22,982 nucleotides of DNA from a virus: IMG/VR virus record IMGVR_UViG_3300030333_000886, positions 1 through 22,982 of that record; one strand, 5' to 3'. Both the position numbers and the translations under genes were made by a program. Every line of letters starts with the position of its first letter. The stretch's first letter is position 1. Below are positions 20,623-22,982 of this stretch, in pieces. Below the pieces are notes generated by a model that was given only the letters and a program-made list of their open reading frames with translations, made no database searches and was not told the origin of the DNA.

Positions 20623-20976
20623 TCAATCATCCGAATCTGTAAAGGGGTCATTAGTAAATGCATCCTTTGCTTCAAATTCGACGCTGATAAGTTTTGCTAC
20701 TTGAAATGGAATGGGATTACCATTGCTATCCATCATCTCTGGATGTGCTTGAATTCCTGTAACGAGTTCATCATCTTCCTTGTCATCAAGTGCTTCGATG
20801 TAGTTGAGATAATATGAATTAGCAAACCAACCAATTATAAAACCCATAATTGTCCCACCAATAACCATTAGTGTAGACATGGTAAGAACAACTGCCATAT
20901 CCATGGCTTTACCTCCGTTTAAAACTAGAATTGTCTCGTCATTTTTTGGTTCTTTGCTTGACCTCCTACGAAGCAT
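20623..20976 (-). CDS. Single-span membrane protein with two possible starts
   Basis: 117 residues from ATG at 20976, which has AGGAG three bases upstream and lies 13 bases after the previous stop. A second in-frame ATG at 20904 has an even better site, GGAGGT six bases upstream, and would give 93 residues starting MDMAVVLTMSTLMVIGGTIM, directly with the membrane span. The long form adds a basic, disordered N-terminus (LRRRSSKEPKNDE). After the span (about residues 28-55 of the long form) the chain is acidic (EALDDKEDDE), with a conserved-looking HPEMMDSNGNPIPFQVAKLI and an acidic end. Function unknown. Which start is used decides its topology and charge. Confidence 0.7.
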   Translation of the reverse strand: MLRRRSSKEPKNDETILVLNGGKAMDMAVVLTMSTLMVIGGTIMGFIIGWFANSYYLNYIEALDDKEDDELVTGIQAHPEMMDSNGNPIPFQVAKLISVEFEAKDAFTNDPFTDSDD

Positions 20977-20989
20977 GAACTCCTCACCT

Positions 20990-21355
20990 TTATTTAGAGA
21001 GTGCTTTGCGACCTCCTTTTTTGGGTTTCCTTCCTGGTTTTCTTTCGAGTTCATACTTCCATGCATCCTCTAAAATTTTATAAAGATAAGTTTTAATCTT
21101 ACGTGCTTTTGGTTTAGGTATGTGACCATAAGCTTCACGTAGGGTGGGATCTCCTCCCTTAATATACATCTCTAGTTCAAGAGTTGTTTGACTTAGTTCA
21201 TTTGCTGTTGAACTTTCACAGAACTTTCTGACCTGTGGTTTAGTTGCTTTGTTTCCTTTGAGGTACTGATAACAATTAAATAAGTACCTATCATTAAAGG
21301 ACTCTTCTATAGCACGTTCTACCAAGGGGTAGAATTCGTCTTCATACCAATCCAT
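20990..21355 (-). CDS. Conserved hypothetical, basic C-terminus
   Basis: 121 residues, start ATG at 21355, overlapping the end of the glutaredoxin gene by 14 bases. It is helical: an acidic N-terminus (MDWYEDEFYPLVERAIEESF), a middle with CESSTANELSQTTLELEMYI, a helix KIKTYLYKILEDAWKYELE, then a Lys/Arg/Gly tail (RKPGRKPKKGGRKALSK) that suggests nucleic-acid binding. No family is recognised. No good Shine-Dalgarno is seen, so coupling to glutaredoxin translation is likely. Confidence 0.75.
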   Translation of the reverse strand: MDWYEDEFYPLVERAIEESFNDRYLFNCYQYLKGNKATKPQVRKFCESSTANELSQTTLELEMYIKGGDPTLREAYGHIPKPKARKIKTYLYKILEDAWKYELERKPGRKPKKGGRKALSK

Positions 21356-21584
21356 GTTCTTTTAAATAAGTAACTGTTTCTTTAGACCCACCGATTCTTC
21401 GGGTGCCTACTAGGACTTGGGGGAACGTAGCATCTCCACCAAATTCTTCTACGAAAGCATGTCTATCGAAGTGTTCATCGAGTTTGTAAACAACATAATT
21501 TGCTTGTAGAGCGTCAAATAATTCACAAACTTTCTGACAATAAGGACAACTATCCTTGGAATAAACAGTAATGTTGTTTAACAT
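21342..21584 (-). CDS. Glutaredoxin
   Basis: 80 residues, complete family length. The active-site CPYC lies at 13-16 (SKDSCPYCQKV), the cis-proline TFPQV at 53-57, and the glutathione-binding IGG with Glu at 65-69. It is a dithiol glutaredoxin that would reduce ribonucleotide reductase or other disulfides, comparable to T4 NrdC. It is the first gene after a strong sigma70-type promoter (21631-21659), so it heads the leftward run towards thyX and phoH. Confidence 0.93.
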   Translation of the reverse strand: MLNNITVYSKDSCPYCQKVCELFDALQANYVVYKLDEHFDRHAFVEEFGGDATFPQVLVGTRRIGGSKETVTYLKEHGLV

Positions 21585-21630
21585 GCTTCTATTTTAGTTC
21601 TTTTAATTTAATTTATATAAAGGCGAATTT

Positions 21631-21659
21631 ATAATAGCAAATAAAAAGAGGGGTGTCAA
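21631..21659 (-). promoter_or_regulatory. Sigma70-type promoter of the glutaredoxin operon
   Basis: Minus-strand TTGACA (21659-21654), 17 bases, TATTAT (21636-21631). The -35 lies in the loop and descending stem of the terminator of the preceding gene. Leader to ATG 21584 is about 40 bases. Confidence 0.75.
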
Positions 21660-21668
21660 GCACCCCTC
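21643..21668 (-). terminator. Intrinsic terminator of the secreted barrel-like gene
   Basis: Minus-strand stem GAGGGGTG / CACCCCTC (21668-21661 with 21655-21648), loop CTTGA, then five T (21647-21643). It begins 25 bases after the stop at 21693. Confidence 0.9.
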
Positions 21669-21692
21669 ATATATTCGTTGGTCAAGTATGAC

Positions 21693-22052
21693 TTAGAAAA
21701 CGAACTTAACTCCTGCTTTAGCAGACCAGTCAATATCATCTTCTGCAGTTACACCAGAGATCTCTCCATAGAACTTATCATAAGATCCACCAAGGTATCC
21801 TACTAGTTCAACGTCTCCGAACTCATCAGTTGATTCTGTATGAGTCACTGTAGGACCACCAGATACATACCAACCAAGACCACTTGGAGTTTCTCCCTCG
21901 TATCCTACAACTGCTTCTAATCCACCAGATGTATAAGCACCATCAGGATATGAACCAGTTGCTTCTAAATTAACATATGGACCAGCAAAAGCTGCACCAG
22001 ATACTAGAAGAGGAGTTGCTGCTACTGCAGCTATTGTTGATTTGAAAGACAT
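21693..22052 (-). CDS. Secreted small outer-membrane-like beta protein
   Basis: 119 residues from ATG at 22052. A longer frame from 22115 crosses a leader hairpin and has no signal peptide, so it is rejected. Residues 1-23 form a Sec signal peptide (MSFKSTIAAVAATPLLVSGA then AFA before Gly24). The mature part alternates polar and hydrophobic residues in short strands (PYVNLEATGSY, GGLEAVVGYEG, LGWYVSGGPTVTH, VELVGYLGGSY, SAKAGVKFVF) and ends in Phe, as outer-membrane barrel proteins do. At about 96 mature residues it could make a small or partial barrel, or an oligomer. A phage product exported to the host envelope may block receptors or aid release; that is inference. It has its own promoters, long folded leader and terminator. 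Confidence 0.75.
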   Translation of the reverse strand: MSFKSTIAAVAATPLLVSGAAFAGPYVNLEATGSYPDGAYTSGGLEAVVGYEGETPSGLGWYVSGGPTVTHTESTDEFGDVELVGYLGGSYDKFYGEISGVTAEDDIDWSAKAGVKFVF

Positions 22053-22170
22053 GTTTGTATTTATTTTCTCGCAAGGCATTAAAAAGACCCTTGCGGATGG
22101 TAGCACCCCCGACATGGGGTACTGTTTGCATACGCAGGGGCACGATCTTTCGATCCCTTTGTTATGTTGG
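22053..22170 (-). ncRNA. Structured 5' leader of the secreted beta protein gene
   Basis: The roughly 115 bases before ATG 22052 form, on the minus strand, three hairpins in series. They are GGGATC-GAAA-GATC...CCC with a bulge (about 22157-22137), AGUACCCC/GGGGUGCU with a six-base loop (22123-22102), and CGCAAGG/CCUUGCG with a 12-base loop holding a U-run (22095-22070). The stretch is GC-rich against AT-rich surroundings. It could be a regulatory leader or processed small RNA. No known riboswitch is recognised. Confidence 0.5.
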
Positions 22171-22204
22171 TATTTATATTAACACTTTCTTTGGGATTTG
22201 TCAA
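22171..22204 (-). promoter_or_regulatory. Overlapping sigma70-type and late promoters of the secreted beta protein
   Basis: Minus-strand TTGACA (22204-22199), 17 bases, TAATAT (22181-22176), 4 of 6 in the -10. Overlapping it is an exact TATAAATA late element (22178-22171). The gene may therefore be read in both early and late phases. Confidence 0.6.
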
Positions 22205-22213
22205 GTGGTAGGG

Positions 22214-22321
22214 TTAATCCTCCATCATGTTGCCCATCATAGTTAACCAAAGGATGGTAAACATAGAGACACCACCTAAAATCAACAAGACCATCTTGAA
22301 TACCGAGATTAGGTTAATCAT
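22214..22321 (-). CDS. 35-residue membrane peptide
   Basis: ATG at 22321, stop TAA at 22216-22214. The peptide starts MINLISVFKMVLLILGGVSM, continues FTILWLTMM, and ends in GNMMED, so nearly the whole length is one hydrophobic helix with an acidic tail. It lies 39 bases after the conserved membrane-protein gene on the same strand. AGGA directly abuts the ATG, which is not an ideal site, so translation is uncertain. Single-span peptides of this size in phages can be holin-like, inhibitory or photosystem-associated; nothing here decides. Confidence 0.5.
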   Translation of the reverse strand: MINLISVFKMVLLILGGVSMFTILWLTMMGNMMED

Positions 22322-22360
22322 TCCTAAGAAATGTTAAGATATATTACAATCTATATATAC

Positions 22361-22897
22361 CTAGCAGTTTTTGTTGAGATCTTTTGCCATGTTGCCACCT
22401 ATCTCTGCACCTTGTTCTCCACCGAACATTGCTACCCAACCAGCAGCAACCCATCCAACGAATGGTATACCAGTAAGGGAAGGAGCAGCAGCAGTACCAA
22501 TACTAGTACCTACTAATCTACCTGTTCCTTTTGCTGAACCTACTGCTTCAATACATGCCACATTTAAATCTGATGATACTGGATTATTACTATTGTTATG
22601 AATAGCACCCTCCATAGTATACTCTGATGTTACCTTCTTATTATTATTACCTAGTCCTAAGAACCCTGCCTTGGTCTTACTTTCTTCAACTGTATACATT
22701 GACTTAGGATCATTTGCTCTATAGTTAACCATGTACTCATCCTTACTTACCCTTGCTTGATAAGAAGTATAAGGACCTACAGGAAGGTCTAACCTTGGTA
22801 ACTTACTTTCTCTATTACTAAGCATACCTATCATAGCAATATGTGAAACACCAAAGAGAGTTCCCAACCCAATTGCTATCCATTTATACGATTTCAT
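22361..22897 (-). CDS. Conserved membrane-anchored protein, unknown
   Basis: 178 residues from ATG at 22897. N-terminal anchor MKSYKWIAIGLGTLFGVSHI then AMIGML (residues about 5-26). A polar middle follows (YQARVSKDEYMVNYRANDPK), then a basic GLGNNNKKV loop. The C-terminal third is Gly/Ala-rich and hydrophobic (GTSIGTAAAPSLTGIPFVGW then VAAGWVAMFGG), like a glycine-zipper hairpin, ending in Cys. There is no lipobox. The pattern suggests a membrane protein with an extracytoplasmic or cytoplasmic middle domain. I do not recognise the family. The start lies about 10 bases after the stop of the gene at the right edge. Confidence 0.75.
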   Translation of the reverse strand: MKSYKWIAIGLGTLFGVSHIAMIGMLSNRESKLPRLDLPVGPYTSYQARVSKDEYMVNYRANDPKSMYTVEESKTKAGFLGLGNNNKKVTSEYTMEGAIHNNSNNPVSSDLNVACIEAVGSAKGTGRLVGTSIGTAAAPSLTGIPFVGWVAAGWVAMFGGEQGAEIGGNMAKDLNKNC

Positions 22898-22907
22898 TTG
22901 TCTTCAT

Positions 22908-22982
22908 TTACTCACCTAAAGTATGTATAACAGGTTTCTCATTTTTTAGAATGTTATACAATTCCATGTTCTCTGCAGTTGA
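22908..22982 (-). CDS. C-terminal end of a gene cut by the window edge
   Basis: An open minus-strand frame enters at the right edge and ends at TAA 22910-22908. The last 24 residues include ENMELYNILKNEKPVIHTLGE. It could be the tail of a longer protein or a peptide of 19 residues from the visible ATG. The tight spacing to the next gene supports a real operon partner. Identity cannot be judged. Confidence 0.45.
   Translation of the reverse strand, partial: STAENMELYNILKNEKPVIHTLGE

Noticed and set aside
22055-22246. Plus-strand 63-codon frame and a possible tRNA in the GC-rich leader
   Set aside because: The arms do not close into a cloverleaf, no acceptor stem is found, and the structure fits a leader on the minus strand better; the frame lacks a ribosome site.

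Overview
The window comes from the genome of a T4-like myovirus infecting marine cyanobacteria (a cyanomyovirus of Synechococcus or Prochlorococcus). The evidence is T4-type baseplate, head-completion and replication proteins (gp4, gp5, gp26, gp48, gp53, gp54, gp32, gp33, gp59), AT-rich DNA, and genes typical of cyanophages: heme oxygenase, ThyX, PhoH, glutaredoxin, a CP12-like protein and a DUF1825-like protein. Genes are tightly packed. Seven junctions are one-base TAATG overlaps and many others are ATGA overlaps. No tRNA, insertion sequence or CRISPR array was seen.

Layout, left to right. (1) 1-994, minus strand: a lipoprotein cut by the window edge, a twin-CX3C mini-protein, and three small unknown genes, two of them under 60 codons. 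(2) 997-11804, minus strand: the baseplate hub and tail operon, transcribed from a TATAAATA late-type promoter at 11825-11832. In transcription order it holds a gp54-like tube initiator, gp26 with a -1 frameshift extension, two long tape-measure-like proteins, a gp27-like hub, a CP12-like protein, gp5 without a lysozyme domain, and a separate beta-helix spike. (3) 11839-14364, plus strand: gp4, an unknown protein, gp48 and gp53. (4) 14365-14530: a structured convergent intergenic region with the gp32 terminator. (5) 14531-21584, minus strand: replication, late-transcription and metabolic genes. From upstream to downstream these are glutaredoxin, small unknown genes, thyX, ho1, a FmdB-like protein, phoH, a RecB-like nuclease, gp33, gp59, a DUF1825-like protein and gp32. 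(6) 21693-22982, minus strand: a secreted barrel-like protein with a long folded leader, a 35-residue membrane peptide, a conserved membrane protein and the end of another gene.

How it fits together. Glutaredoxin, ThyX, the nuclease, gp59 and gp32 serve nucleotide supply and DNA replication or recombination. gp33 switches the polymerase to late promoters. The late operons then build baseplate, hub and tube. Heme oxygenase and the CP12-like protein point to control of host pigment and carbon metabolism. Several sigma70-type promoters with exact 17-base spacers can be read. Two of them have their -35 box inside the loop and stem of the preceding terminator.

The strongest second-look item is a U UUU UUC slippery heptamer at the end of gp26. 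A Shine-Dalgarno-like GAGGGA lies 8 bases upstream, and a 66-codon -1 frame runs directly into the tape-measure-like gene. This is the gene plan of the frameshifted tail-assembly chaperones of other tailed phages.
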